The notes under the pieces are model-generated. The model ran no database searches and was not told the origin of the DNA. It saw nothing but the letters and a program-made list of their open reading frames with translations. From contig NC_003284.9 in the NCBI RefSeq assembly GCF_000002985.6, forward strand, positions 1,736,001-1,800,000: a DNA stretch of 64,000 bases. The letters run 5' to 3'. Source of the DNA: Caenorhabditis elegans. Its lineage: Eukaryota; Nematoda; Chromadorea; Rhabditida; Rhabditidae. How positions within the stretch are numbered: position 1 is the stretch's first letter; each line of letters begins with the position of its first letter. A program made the translations under genes and the position numbers. Shown here piece by piece: positions 33,401-42,530 of the stretch.

Positions 33401-36400
33401 CATCCTTTTGCAAACCATGCATTCCCGAATTGCTTTACGCACAAACGAAAGTCCTTTCGTAATCCACACCTCTTCTCGGATTTTTGACAATGTGTAAATT
33501 GGGCTGCTGTGGAAGTTGTTGATATGTATTGCCCGTACAAACAACCTCGCAATATGATTCGAAGGTAAGAATGGTACTTTTCTATCAGGTATACGTCCAA
33601 CGTAATACCATATGTTGTCGATCTTTTCCAAGCGCAAATTGTTGATGGTTGCTTCAGACGGCGGGTGCAACTGTTGTGCCAATTGAATGATTACACGTTT
33701 AGCCTTCTGCTTGATCACATGTTCACCTTCGTGTTTGTTGAAAAGTTTTACCATCCTGCTCACGACATTGAACAATCGATGAAATGAACTAAACCTCGTT
33801 GGATCGATATTGATAATCGTGTCATCAGATTGTTGTGAAATGATTGACATGGCCACAGCTTGTTGAATGCTCGATGTTCGGATAGGTAGGTCCTTTTTGC
33901 AGAGGAAAGGTGGTCCGTGAAACCAAAGAGGATGATCTCGAAGTTCCTCGATTCCGCATCCACGACTGAGAATGTCCGCTGGATTGAGTTTCCCGGGTAC
34001 ATGCGAAAAAACCGCATTCGGAGTTAACCGATGAATTTCCCGTGGTCGATTGCGACAAAAAACGTTCTTCGCAGAATTGCTCGCAACTTGATCAAGGGAG
34101 CAAAGGCTATCACTCCAAATGACAATCATCGATATCGGTAAATCCAATTCTTGCTGAATAGTGTGAGCCAACCGAGCTCCCCGTTCCACCGCAACAAGTT
34201 CCGCTTGGGGAATAGATAGGGTTTTCTTCAATGGAGATACTGTCGACTTGGAACAAACAAACGCGGTCTCGATAGAATGGACTCCTATCCTTCTGATATA
34301 TGCCACGGCTCCGTGAGCCGCCTCACTCGCATCACCGAAACAATGAATTTCAAATTGATGTTCCGAAGTATTTGGTGTTGAAAAGTATTTTCGATTGATC
34401 GTGATGGCTTCTCCGCAGCAACTTGTTTCAATGGCCTTCCATTCTTTTATCTCGTCCTCAGATAACGGCGAATCCCAATTGCCAGAATTATTCCAGAGCT
34501 TTTGGAAAAACAGCTTTCCTTTGAGCACGACTGGTGATATTATTCCCAGCGGTTCATACGTACTAGCTAAACTCTGAAGAATCTGTCTTTTCGACAAATT
34601 GGATGTAATCGGTGGAGCAATATTGACGCCAATCTCATCCTTGTTCGTGTTCCATGAAGTTCCTAACAGTTTGAGATTGACCTTTTGATCTGCTGCTTTC
34701 CCTTCGATAATTCCAATCATCTCGTTGAGCTCTTTTGAGTTAGACTCATACTGGGTCAAATTCATCTGAACTTTTGCAAATATCTTCTTTGACTCTCTAT
34801 AGAATTGTACTCCTTCCTTGGCATTGGCAACTCCCATAAACACGTTATCAACATAAATGTTAAGTGCAATTTTCTTCGCTAGCTCCGATTGTTCCGACCG
34901 AAGGTGCTTCTTGATCGACGCATTGAGAAGGAAAGGGGAGCTTTTAACCCCGAAGGGGACCCTTAAGAAGCGATAGCAAACCGGTTGTGTCTGTCCTGGA
35001 GGTTGCCACAAAAATCGACAACAATCTCGATCCTGGGGATGTAGTTCCAACATCAAAAAAGCCTTTTCGATGTCAGAACTGACAAGAATTGGTGGCACTC
35101 GAATTCTCATAAGAACCCCATTGAGTTTTGGAAGCAGTTTCTCACCAGTGTGCAAAGCATCGTTGAGAGACTGAGAATTTTTGTTTGCTCGAGCCGACGC
35201 ATCGTAGACAATACGCAACTTCGTTGACACCGAAGACAATTTGAACACCGGATGATGACTCAAATAATGAACCTTGGTATTCGTCGGCTTGTGTTCATCT
35301 TGAACGATTTCAATAAAACCTCGGTCCAATTGATCCTTAATAATTGCATCGTATTTCAAATACATTTCTTTGTCTTTTTGAAGTCGTTTCAGTGTAGAAA
35401 GAAGACGATGGTATGCCAAGTAGCGATTGTCCGGGAGGGACCATGTATCTGACTTAAACGGCCATTTACACTGGTACCGTCCATCCTCTGTTCTGGTAGT
35501 AGTTGCTTCAAAGAATTGATGTGCAATTTCCTCGTCTGATGTTCTCGGATTATCCATAACCATAGTATGCTCCAGATTCCAAAATCTTTCCAGTAGAGCT
35601 CGAAGAGCTGCGTTTTCCTCTTCAGGATTGGCGCTCAGTATGCCGATTGGTGAACTAGTAGATTTGGCAGTGAAATGAAATAATTCCTCATCATTTGCAA
35701 ACGCACTATTCTCTTCTAGCACGTTGGTTGGTGTTTTTTCAATCCCGGTGATCATAATTCCACATTCAGTCATATGTGCGGTCGTTCCATTGGGAAGTCT
35801 TCGCGACTCCGTGTTGCCAAGTAACTGTGACATAGAATCCAATCCTATTAATATCCCCGGTTCTTCATGGGTTCTTGGGACTATTGCTGACGCATTCTTG
35901 AAGAGATTCCCGACTGTTGGTTCGTCGATCTTCCCGATTGTTATGGATTTTGCAATCGTATCAATTTCCGTGAGTGGTACAGCAATTTTGTGATTCTCCG
36001 CATGAATAGTTACCATGTATCGATTGGCTTTGATAGTTTTGACGGTCGGACTGGCGAATGTTTGAATATGGATGCGTTTTGAATCCATTGGGTCCAGTCT
36101 CAAGTCCTTCATCAGTTTCTCGGTGATATAACTGCGATCACTACCACTATCAAAGAAGACAGTAGTAGGTATCAGTTGGCCTGAACTATTCTCCACAAAG
36201 ATTTCTTTTCCCATCATTGCAATAGGAAGCGACTCCAAAGTCTTCGCTGGTCCTGTTGCCAATTGATCTCCCACACTAGGTGCCTCCTCGTGCTCATCTA
36301 TTTCGAATTGTTGTGCCTCCGTAGGAAATGACGCCGCATTGAAAGTCACGGTAATATCTTCCTCTCTATCCGTTTCCTCGCTATCCTCATTCGCTGAGAT

Positions 36401-38149
36401 GCCTTGAAAGACTTGACTTGTTACCGCAGCAGTGTTTCCAAACTGTACTCGTCTGTTTGCCAGTGATCCATTTTCGTTTCTCTGATAACTTCTCATTGGT
36501 GGTTGTGCTCGAGCATCTTGTCGCTGATATGGTGTATGTTGCTGACGAACTGGTTGTTGTTGAAGTTGTTGAGGTTGTGTGTTAAAGTTTGAACGAAATG
36601 AACCGTTGGAACCGTTGGGTGTTGTGGATCTCATATTCGAATTCTGCCCAGATTGACTTCCTGGCATGGTGACTCGATTTCTCAACTGACAAATGGCGGA
36701 ATGGTGGTTTTCTCTGCAATGGAAACAAGGCCGGAAGCGAGTACACTGTCTACTTTTGTGGTCAACACGTAGACATCGGAAACACATCTTAAGTTCCCTT
36801 GCTCTCCGGTGACGGTCTTCAGCAGTTGGATACATCGAGCATTGTTCATAACGATGAAATTCAGTTGGCGATGCACAAAAGACGCACGGATGGGACACTC
36901 TTCCTTGTGATCCCGCATTTGTGTGGTTGGACGACTTTTGAAAATGGCGATGCTGATGTTGTTGACCGTGAGCCATCATCGTAGTTGTCCTTTTGTCATT
37001 GGAAGAATTCTCATTGCAGATGGTTACGACAAGAGAGTCCCAGCGAATGTACTCACTGATTTGTCGAAACAGTTCTGACGCCGTATACGTTCTTCGTGCA
37101 TTATCTCCAGTGAATAACTTTTCCACATACCGCTTTGGAAGTTTGGCCATAATAATATTTGCATTTGTAGAATTATCACAAGATGGTTCGATATTCTTCC
37201 ACTGCTGAAAAATAGCAGATGCTGTGGTCCAGAACTCTTGTAATTGGGACGTGTTCCTGATCTGTGCCATGGATGGTAGATGTTGAAGCTCTCTTTGAAG
37301 GTGATGACGAGTACGCATAACATCTCCATATTGTTCATGCAGCAATTCTCTTGCCACTTGATAATTTGCTGACGTAAGTGGTAAGTGCTTTACAATAAGC
37401 TTGGCTTCTCCTTGTAATGCTGCCTTGAGATAATGAAATTTGGCTACATCACTAATTGGTTGCTCATCAATCAATGAAGAGAATAATTCCATGAACGAGT
37501 GATATTGCGTGTATGTGCCATCAAAACTGGGCATCGGGATTGCCGGCAATTTGACTGGAAGTGACGTAGTAAACCCTTGATTAGATTGTATAGAATTGTT
37601 GACGACAGATTGGTGATGAATAAGTGGATCAATAGTAGACGAAATAACGGTTGGATTAACCCGTGTTTCCCTTGGAATAGTAATAGTGATAGGATCTGTT
37701 TCGATTACTGGTGTTTGAGGAGATAAAGATGGATCCCTTGATATAGACATCTCTCCACTGAACGCTGGATATTCTGTAGTCGCCGGACTTTTCTTCTGAT
37801 GAAGTGCGACGAATGATTGATATTTCTCCTTCAACTGATTGAACTTGATGGAACCTTCTTGTATATCAGCATCGTAATCTCCGAGACGCTGCTTATAATC
37901 CTTCATAACTTCCGCCTCCTTTGAATCTCTTGAAATAAGTTTCTTCCATTGTTTGTCATATGACTTGATCTTATCCGTTGAAGACCGAATAAGATATGCT
38001 GTATCCGCTATTTCTGCGATGTCGTCAAAGATCTCTTTCTCCGAACCATCCTGGACGTCCTCCACGTCATCGAATGTCTCCACAGTGTCAAGAGCATCTT
38101 TGAGTCGACGACGATTGATACCAATTTGTGCTCGATAGACAGAGCTCAT
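30404..38149 (-). CDS. BEL/Pao retrotransposon gag-pol-env polyprotein (2581 aa)
   Basis: One unbroken ORF fills the element between the LTRs. Order by approximate residue: Gag-like region with PMPSFDGTYTQYHSF (about 200-350), then cysteine knuckles CVFC, CFRCLRVDHKSRQC and CFHCRENHHSAIC (about 415-480). An aspartic protease follows with FFDSGSD (Asp 667). Reverse transcriptase has SDIEKAFLMLEL and an active-site YVDN (about 1099-1102), where YVDD is the common form. RNase H has FGDASEAAHGA and IWSDS (about 1280-1400). Integrase has an HHCC zinc region and catalytic acids in GLDYGG, TDNAAQ and YERM (about 1612, 1676, 1720). The C-terminal 600 residues look like an envelope glycoprotein: hydrophobic segments near 1945, 1985 and 2060, a Cys-rich ectodomain with PGCGG resembling the class II-type glycoproteins known in some BEL elements, and a membrane anchor near 2530-2552. 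Expression as one fusion implies proteolytic or splicing-based separation. Confidence 0.93.
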   Translation of the reverse strand: MSSVYRAQIGINRRRLKDALDTVETFDDVEDVQDGSEKEIFDDIAEIADTAYLIRSSTDKIKSYDKQWKKLISRDSKEAEVMKDYKQRLGDYDADIQEGSIKFNQLKEKYQSFVALHQKKSPATTEYPAFSGEMSISRDPSLSPQTPVIETDPITITIPRETRVNPTVISSTIDPLIHHQSVVNNSIQSNQGFTTSLPVKLPAIPMPSFDGTYTQYHSFMELFSSLIDEQPISDVAKFHYLKAALQGEAKLIVKHLPLTSANYQVARELLHEQYGDVMRTRHHLQRELQHLPSMAQIRNTSQLQEFWTTASAIFQQWKNIEPSCDNSTNANIIMAKLPKRYVEKLFTGDNARRTYTASELFRQISEYIRWDSLVVTICNENSSNDKRTTTMMAHGQQHQHRHFQKSSNHTNAGSQGRVSHPCVFCASPTEFHRYEQCSMYPTAEDRHRRARELKMCFRCLRVDHKSRQCTRFRPCFHCRENHHSAICQLRNRVTMPGSQSGQNSNMRSTTPNGSNGSFRSNFNTQPQQLQQQPVRQQHTPYQRQDARAQPPMRSYQRNENGSLANRRVQFGNTAAVTSQVFQGISANEDSEETDREEDITVTFNAASFPTEAQQFEIDEHEEAPSVGDQLATGPAKTLESLPIAMMGKEIFVENSSGQLIPTTVFFDSGSDRSYITEKLMKDLRLDPMDSKRIHIQTFASPTVKTIKANRYMVTIHAENHKIAVPLTEIDTIAKSITIGKIDEPTVGNLFKNASAIVPRTHEEPGILIGLDSMSQLLGNTESRRLPNGTTAHMTECGIMITGIEKTPTNVLEENSAFANDEELFHFTAKSTSSPIGILSANPEEENAALRALLERFWNLEHTMVMDNPRTSDEEIAHQFFEATTTRTEDGRYQCKWPFKSDTWSLPDNRYLAYHRLLSTLKRLQKDKEMYLKYDAIIKDQLDRGFIEIVQDEHKPTNTKVHYLSHHPVFKLSSVSTKLRIVYDASARANKNSQSLNDALHTGEKLLPKLNGVLMRIRVPPILVSSDIEKAFLMLELHPQDRDCCRFLWQPPGQTQPVCYRFLRVPFGVKSSPFLLNASIKKHLRSEQSELAKKIALNIYVDNVFMGVANAKEGVQFYRESKKIFAKVQMNLTQYESNSKELNEMIGIIEGKAADQKVNLKLLGTSWNTNKDEIGVNIAPPITSNLSKRQILQSLASTYEPLGIISPVVLKGKLFFQKLWNNSGNWDSPLSEDEIKEWKAIETSCCGEAITINRKYFSTPNTSEHQFEIHCFGDASEAAHGAVAYIRRIGVHSIETAFVCSKSTVSPLKKTLSIPQAELVAVERGARLAHTIQQELDLPISMIVIWSDSLCSLDQVASNSAKNVFCRNRPREIHRLTPNAVFSHVPGKLNPADILSRGCGIEELRDHPLWFHGPPFLCKKDLPIRTSSIQQAVAMSIISQQSDDTIINIDPTRFSSFHRLFNVVSRMVKLFNKHEGEHVIKQKAKRVIIQLAQQLHPPSEATINNLRLEKIDNIWYYVGRIPDRKVPFLPSNHIARLFVRAIHINNFHSSPIYTLSKIREEVWITKGLSFVRKAIRECMVCKRMISRPSYQPDFPMLPTSRTTWSKPFTICGLDYGGPIQATNQGHNRKYWFILLTCLSTRFTVVELVPSLDAEHLLKVMKRFASQYGTPQTIITDNAAQIKMLAQVTEEAQKQMSSMSSSQTLPTFKFIPALSPWSGGFYERMIALFKNCLIRAGSTKTLLDEEDLRTLLKEAEAVVNNRPLTYVSADDIRPLRPSDFVFPQKRDGKLLTVEETLDASLLKTSHGQLIEIWMRSSSMIEYFIRRWKEEYIQLLHSRTQTKHRQNPHAVTRDLCVGDVVMIESDSNKMNWPLAKVEEVHKRSAKLFTPCTGKVVERPLTKIHQLEIDVTESPIRATSDEARKGSEDSGSAGLRRSRRISGSTTAMTMATLLAISFFIPTTRAATLPTHSDSHKSSQASVTELVHMGLIMVVFLGGVFIVSTILQLALSLCRCGHIIVGTMISIARTIYWGLQLFMIQFAQYCRRRGRRQKIQDYRILMVVIFIQLQFTLACNDIAHLTASENACFQTEERTNCILNSVSIVTVKANASQSCLMIKTKEDIEVETLKITATALVSYCQKHTVFFSRDFKLEYEYTRRCDSAGSCSVEKCGKMSGDENLPELSQAAKSKPGFTACAPGCGGITCSCFYVDPSCLFYRYYVVPTSNTIYEIFTCPSWTNRLHVEISVGDKTFTTEMTPGVKFQVPGTNVSITPISHTSVPLQAHSATFITAFSFGTMKDQWTAFTYTPPSAPGSPAKGFTGELQCKDRKTAEDFKCIFDPDLCRCSGFSTTVNCQCTNEEIGGHSKKNRLPVRGINHQVMKIKDTVVTSAILEAVVSFNVEFRNASVSRLTQVQSCQVKQIGQLSGCYSCATGGQAQLSCKSKRKMMARVLCNAMDGSVQCGPEGTAMIWTFSTPDQGVLVNCTADCGLRTNWMLSGRLKDPPTFSMNKSYFANPFETVKSSSFSFGQVLFNFAKNIFEGIQNILIVLGLVVVFIISFIIVRKLGSRYFITRRRNQRLRFRTKYF

Positions 38150-38377
38150 AACTGGTTTCTTGCTTGTTGATGCACTACTCTCATATGAATGTTGACTTTC
38201 GTATGACAGTTGTTTGATTCACACAATTCCGTGTGTTGGTTGATTTGCGGTTGCTCAGTACTTCGAGCTTGGCTTGAGGCTTGAGTGTCAATTTCCGTTG
38301 ACTTTGATGTTGTTGGTTGGAAGCGTTTGAAAACGTACAGCGGACGTTTCCGAATATAAGAATGTTGGGTCACCAAA

Positions 38378-38620
38378 TGTTGGCACGGTTGCCAACAGTT
38401 TTCGTATCCAAGTAGTCCAAGGGACAAATAGCAAAATAAGAAAGATTTATTCAAAATGTAGAAAAATATAACCCTACAATACAAAAAGTTATCTTATATA
38501 CCCCTAAACCCCTCAATAAAACAATAAAAGCTACCCCGCAAAAGTCATAAATATTCACCTCCGCACAACAGTTTTATTAACCATCAAATCGTTGATGTTT
38601 GAAACATCTCCGATTTGACA
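38378..38620 (-). repeat. 5' LTR of the BEL element
   Basis: 243 bp, paired with 30127-30369. Both differ only at GTCATAA/GCCATAA and CTCCGC/CTTCGC. AATAAA-like words and short A-rich stretches inside may serve RNA ends. Immediately inside, on the minus strand, TTTGGTGACCCAACATTC (38377-38360) has the form of a primer binding site (TGG start, complementary to a tRNA 3' CCA end). The 228-bp leader lies between this LTR and the ORF start. Confidence 0.95.
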
Positions 38621-38699
38621 AAAGGTGTAGCTCTCAACTAAAACTGGCGATAGCAACCTGCAACCTAGCGACCTGCGTGTTATTGACTTAGGCCGCATT

Positions 38700-39215
38700 C
38701 CGAACCAGGGGTGTGCGGATAACCGATTTTTTCGGCAAACGGATAAATCGGCTAATGCCGATTTTTTGAGAACCGGCTAACGGCTAATTCGGCTAACGGC
38801 TAATTTCAAAATTTTCGACTAACGGCTAATTCGGCTAATCTCAGTCATTCAAATCGGCTAATTTTCGGCTAATTCGGCTAATTCGGAAAATATTCATTTG
38901 GTTAAGCTTTTTTTGTCCATTCTGTTAATTCAGGTTTTGGGTTAATTTTTTCACTGTTGTTGAGCAAATTCAGGGATGAACGACTGTTCAAATAGGAAAA
39001 AATCATACAAATTCACCACATTTTGTTATCCAAAAAAATATGTTAGTTGAATTAGCCGAAATAGCCGAACTGCCAAAAAGTCGCCTAACGGCTAATTCGG
39101 CTAATCGGTAAAAAGGTCGGCTAACGGATAATTCGGCTAATATTAGCCGAGTTAGTCGAATTAGCCGATCGGCGAATTCGGCTAAATCGGCTATTATCCG
39201 CACATCCCTGATTCC
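38700..39215. repeat. CGGCTAA degenerate interspersed repeat
   Basis: Dozens of CGGCTAA and TTAGCCG words in both orientations, often as TTCGGCTAATTCGGCTAACG, form small palindromes. It occupies the interval between the BEL element and the tRNA-Arg repeat. It resembles the CGGCAA block at 948-1258 in arrangement. Confidence 0.85.
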
Positions 39216-39224
39216 GACCTGTTC

Positions 39225-39660
39225 TGTTGTCAAACGCTATACAAAACGCTATGCAATTTTGAAATGCTAAACAAAACGCTATACAAACCCCTATACAACT
39301 TCAAAACGCTACGCGATACCAGAACGCATATGCTAAGAAAAGTATGCTAAGAAATTCTACGCATCTAGAAATACAGCGCACTGTTTGGCTTATAAAAACT
39401 TGGGACCACCCTTGCGTTTAAAGCAGGGTGGTCCACCATGCTTCACACCACCACGCTGTAACTGGTAGTGAACTTCCGGTCACCCGTACCCGTGTAGCCT
39501 AATGGATAAGGCGTCGGTATCCTAATCCAAAGTATGCGGGTTCGAGTCCTGCCACAGGTGAAATTTTTTTTTGGTTGATTTCGTTTAAATTTTGTTTTAC
39601 TTTCAATTTTTGCAAATGAAAACGGGTATTTTATATAATTTTTAAGTTTGCACGTCGTAG
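39225..39660 (+). repeat. tRNA-Arg-bearing repeat, copy d (most complete)
   Basis: Plus-strand order: AAACGCTATACAAAACGC-type repeats, TTCTACGCATCTAGAAATAC, the GGACCACC/GGTGGTCC hairpin core, CCGGTCACCCGTA, tRNA-Arg, T9 tract, then a tail ending TTTTTAAGTTTGCACG. It is inverted relative to copies a and b. The tRNA is the best guide to an evolutionary origin of this family. Confidence 0.85.
39488..39559 (+). tRNA. tRNA-Arg (CCT)-like gene with Pol III terminator
   Basis: The 72-nt sequence has ACCCGTG/CACAGGT acceptor ends (one mismatch), a canonical A box TAGCCTAATGG, a D arm with GGATAAGGC, an anticodon region GTATCCTAATC (CCT) and a good T arm GCGGG-TTCGAGT-CCTGC. A run of nine T residues follows within 7 bp, as expected for a Pol III terminator. 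The anticodon stem is weakly paired. Either a tRNA-derived SINE-like head or a decayed tRNA gene. Confidence 0.55.
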
Positions 39661-40136
39661 ACTGTTGTGACTCGAAGCCGTTTCGGTCTCCTCTTCACAA
39701 CTCGTCAACTTCGAACGTCTTCAACATCCTACAGTTGCCGATATTTTACTAATTATTTAACTAAATTAATCCATTAAAACAACTCCGTCGTAATCCCACA
39801 CAATTTAGGTCTCTCTTCCGTACTTTCGTGACGACTTATCGCGTCGAGACCCAGCGCGCCGCAGCACAAAATTCGTCTCCGCGACTCTGGCCTGAAATCG
39901 TCCGCCGCACACACTTACCGTAAAACATTTTTAAATTGAAAATAAACATTTTATTGACAAATTAACATTTTCCTTGACAAATTATTGGGATGATATTCTG
40001 TGAAGATTCTTTGAAGTGCCAGTAGCCATGTGTGTCCTCATCTGTAATTTAAAAATGTTTATATGCTTCAATTATTTTGAATATTTTTGAATATTTTCAA
40101 AGTTGACACTTTTCCGGCTTTCTTGAATAGAAAAAA
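39661..40136. other. No gene; GC-richer repeat-like stretch
   Basis: Contains GACTTATCGCGTCGAGACCC AGCGCGCCGCAG-type sequence and TACCGTAAAA, which resemble dispersed nematode repeats. No supported ORF. Confidence 0.4.
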
Positions 40137-40361
40137 TTGGGGAAAAAATTGAGGCCGTCACACAGGCAACCAACAAATCGAATAGAATGAATAAAAATAG
40201 TTGTGTTGCTCAACACACATTATCGAATCGATAAATGCTCAGCTACGCCTTATTCCAGCCGCCGTAAATCTCACGTCATTGTCGCAAATACCTCCAGAGT
40301 AACAAAAGCAGAGTACCTCTTGGAGTTGGCAACCTAGGTAATAAACAGAATGACGAATGTT
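40137..40361 (-). repeat. Dispersed repeat, inverted partial copy
   Basis: Reverse complement of the part of the 15-16 kb repeat from CATTCGTCATTCTG to CCTCAATTTTTTCCCC (about 15664-15890). Only this roughly 225-bp core is shared. Confidence 0.9.
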
Positions 40362-40667
40362 ACATTTCAGTTACTACGGTTTATTACGACTATCGGAGTA
40401 GTAGCCAACAGCCAGTTAAGTTTTGGTTCGGTTTGGTTGTTGGCGCGAGGCGGCTTTTTCCAACACCTGCTGGCATATTTTGTGAGCAAAACTCATTTTT
40501 CTCAAGATTCCGTAACAACAATTTTCGTTAGTTTTGCCAATCGCACCTATAAAATCTGGTTAGAACTCTCAAAATTAGTACGAAAGCACAGGTTTTGTGA
40601 ATTTTTCCACCAACATTTTTTTCAAGAAATCAATCAGATTCTTGCAGAAACCACTTCATTTTCCAGG

Positions 40668-40869
40668 TCTGGCCTTTGCTATTCGTGAGCCCATCTTCAA
40701 TGGAACTTACAAAAAAAAAACGGCAACCCGTGGATTTGCCAGGAAGATGAAACTCGAGTCCCGATGCACCTGGTTCTTGATGGATCCACAAAGATCACGT
40801 TCCCACGTGGTGCCGTCGTGACGATCAAGGTCAATCCAAAGGAAACATTGAGAACTTTGGCTGTATAAT
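40668..40869 (+). pseudogene. Possible 3'-terminal exon, unrecognised
   Basis: After TTTTCCAG at about 40660 a coding-like frame ends PMHLVLDGSTKITFPRGAVV plus TIKVNPKETLRTLAV and a stop near 40868. An AATTAATATAAAAAATT tail follows. The LDGSTKITFPRGAVVTIKV stretch has alternating beta-strand character; a distant resemblance to the C-terminal strand region of NAD kinases came to mind but is too weak to claim. No upstream exon was identified. Confidence 0.3.
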
Positions 40870-41354
40870 TATCTGGGATATTTTGTGTCTTTGCGGGATG
40901 TTGTCTGCATTTTGTTTTGCATTTTTATGTGTATATAGATTTAAACTTTATAAAAATTAATATAAAAAATTAAGTCATATTTCATGAGCAAGATAATACA
41001 TAAATATATTGGAAGAAAAAGTCACCTTGCTCATTTCCCTACTATGTGCTTATAAGATCATGTGACTCCAAACGCCGTGGAGCTCGCAGATTCTCACCAA
41101 AATTTGAGGTGTGGGAATTAAGGGTACATGACATTCCTTCCCAGCTGCCGTGATATTATGTACTCTGTGTGACTAATAGTAAGGATTACTTGAATTTTCG
41201 TAAACTCATAAATCACAGATGTTAAGAATGTTATGAAGCTTGACACGAGACGAATACTTTCAAAAAGAACAAAGTTGAAAAAAGTTGAAAAATCGAAAAC
41301 TTTATTCGAAAATTGCAAGTTTATTTCAAAAATCTCCACGATTTCAAAAAAAAC

Positions 41355-42010
41355 TCAGCATTCCAGCTCATTAGCGGCCGCTAGAAGATCCATCGCAATA
41401 TCCGGAGGGATGTCGAACGGTGGGGCAACACGAGAGTGACGATATTTGGTCTTGTAAGCTAGATAATGGCAGACCTTTTGCAAGATATGCGACTGGAAAT
41501 CACTGAAGTAGACGGTGTTGTTTGCCGCCGCCAAGTCAACTGTTGGATCTGGAAATTTGGTTTTTTTTAACGAAAAATGCATTTACTTTTGAAGGTGGAG
41601 AACGGACATTGTGGATATCATGATAAGCTTGTGCTTAGGCTTAGGCTGGAGCTTAGGCTTAGGCTTAGAATTAGGCTTAGGCTTAGGCTTAGGCATCTTT
41701 AAATTGTTGTCTCAAAATCACCAACTTGCGAACAATTCTCTAAGGGATTTCGAAGTCATGGCCACCTCCCTTTTTATAATGAACTCGTGGTCGTCATTAC
41801 TCACGAGCTTGACGTACTTGGATCGTGGGCCTTCAAGCCCACTGATCGGGACCGGCTGCGGCTTGGCGCCAGTTTTTCTGTAAATATAGGTTTCATGTAC
41901 TTGACAAGACATTAAGCAATGTGAACTTACTGAGAATCTGGCTCTTCGAGCCCGTCATCCTTATTGGAGGCCGCTTGAAAACCTCCGGCTGCGGATCCAT
42001 TTTTATCCAT
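41355..42010 (-). CDS. Elongin C paralogue (SKP1/BTB-fold), three exons
   Basis: Minus-strand exons 42010-41931, 41877-41726 and 41548-41355 give 141 codons. The core matches elongin C block by block: SKYVKLVSNDDHEFIIKREV, AMTSKSLRELF, the acidic loop region, FSDFQSHILQKVCHYLAYKT, and a C-terminal DIAMDLLAAANELEC. Elongin C is normally about 112 residues; here about 40 extra N-terminal residues (MDKNGSAAGGFQAASNKDD) are added. It would act as an adaptor linking elongin B and BC-box substrate receptors to CUL2/CUL5 ubiquitin ligases. Intron 1 is 53 bp. Intron 2 uses a GTTGGT donor, needed to keep frame, and carries the telomeric hexamers. Substitutions in conserved positions suggest a diverged duplicate rather than the main elongin C gene; I cannot assign a gene name. 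Confidence 0.85.
41635..41694 (+). repeat. Interstitial telomeric repeat (TTAGGC)10, in an intron
   Basis: Ten consecutive hexamers: eight are exact TTAGGC, two are variants (TGGAGC, TTAGAA). TTAGGC is the nematode telomere unit. The block lies inside intron 2 of the elongin C paralogue. More scattered TTAGGC/CCTAAG words appear at 49096-49250. Confidence 0.95.
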
Positions 42011-42530
42011 ATTATAATTCTGGTAGAAAATTTGGACAACTTAAAAATTGGTTTTTAATAAATTAGCGGGAAACTGAATTTGTCATTCAAAAAAGCTGAC
42101 TCAAGTCACAAGCTTTATATACATGCTTTCTGAGCTCCCACCACATCTCGGCTCTCCGTTGCCAAGCCCAAGTCACGTGTGCTTCGGGAGACTTGGGAAG
42201 CAGGAAGCGCTTAAAAGTACAAACTGATAATGATATTCTTGATTACATATTTCAAAATCATTAATCAGAAGGAAAATGAGGGAAGATACAAAACCAGGAA
42301 GTTGGAAAATAAATAGAAATTCAATTACAAAATTATCCATTTAAAACAATTATTTATCTATTGAATGTAAAGTAGCGCCAGTGGGGAAATTGCTTTAAAA
42401 CATTCCTATGGTACCACAATGCCCAAATATCATAGTAAAAAAATTCAAAAAGATTGTCTAAATTTTATATGATTTTTTGAAAATTGGAAAATTCACAATT
42501 TATATCAAATTCCAATTTGAATCAAGTCGC

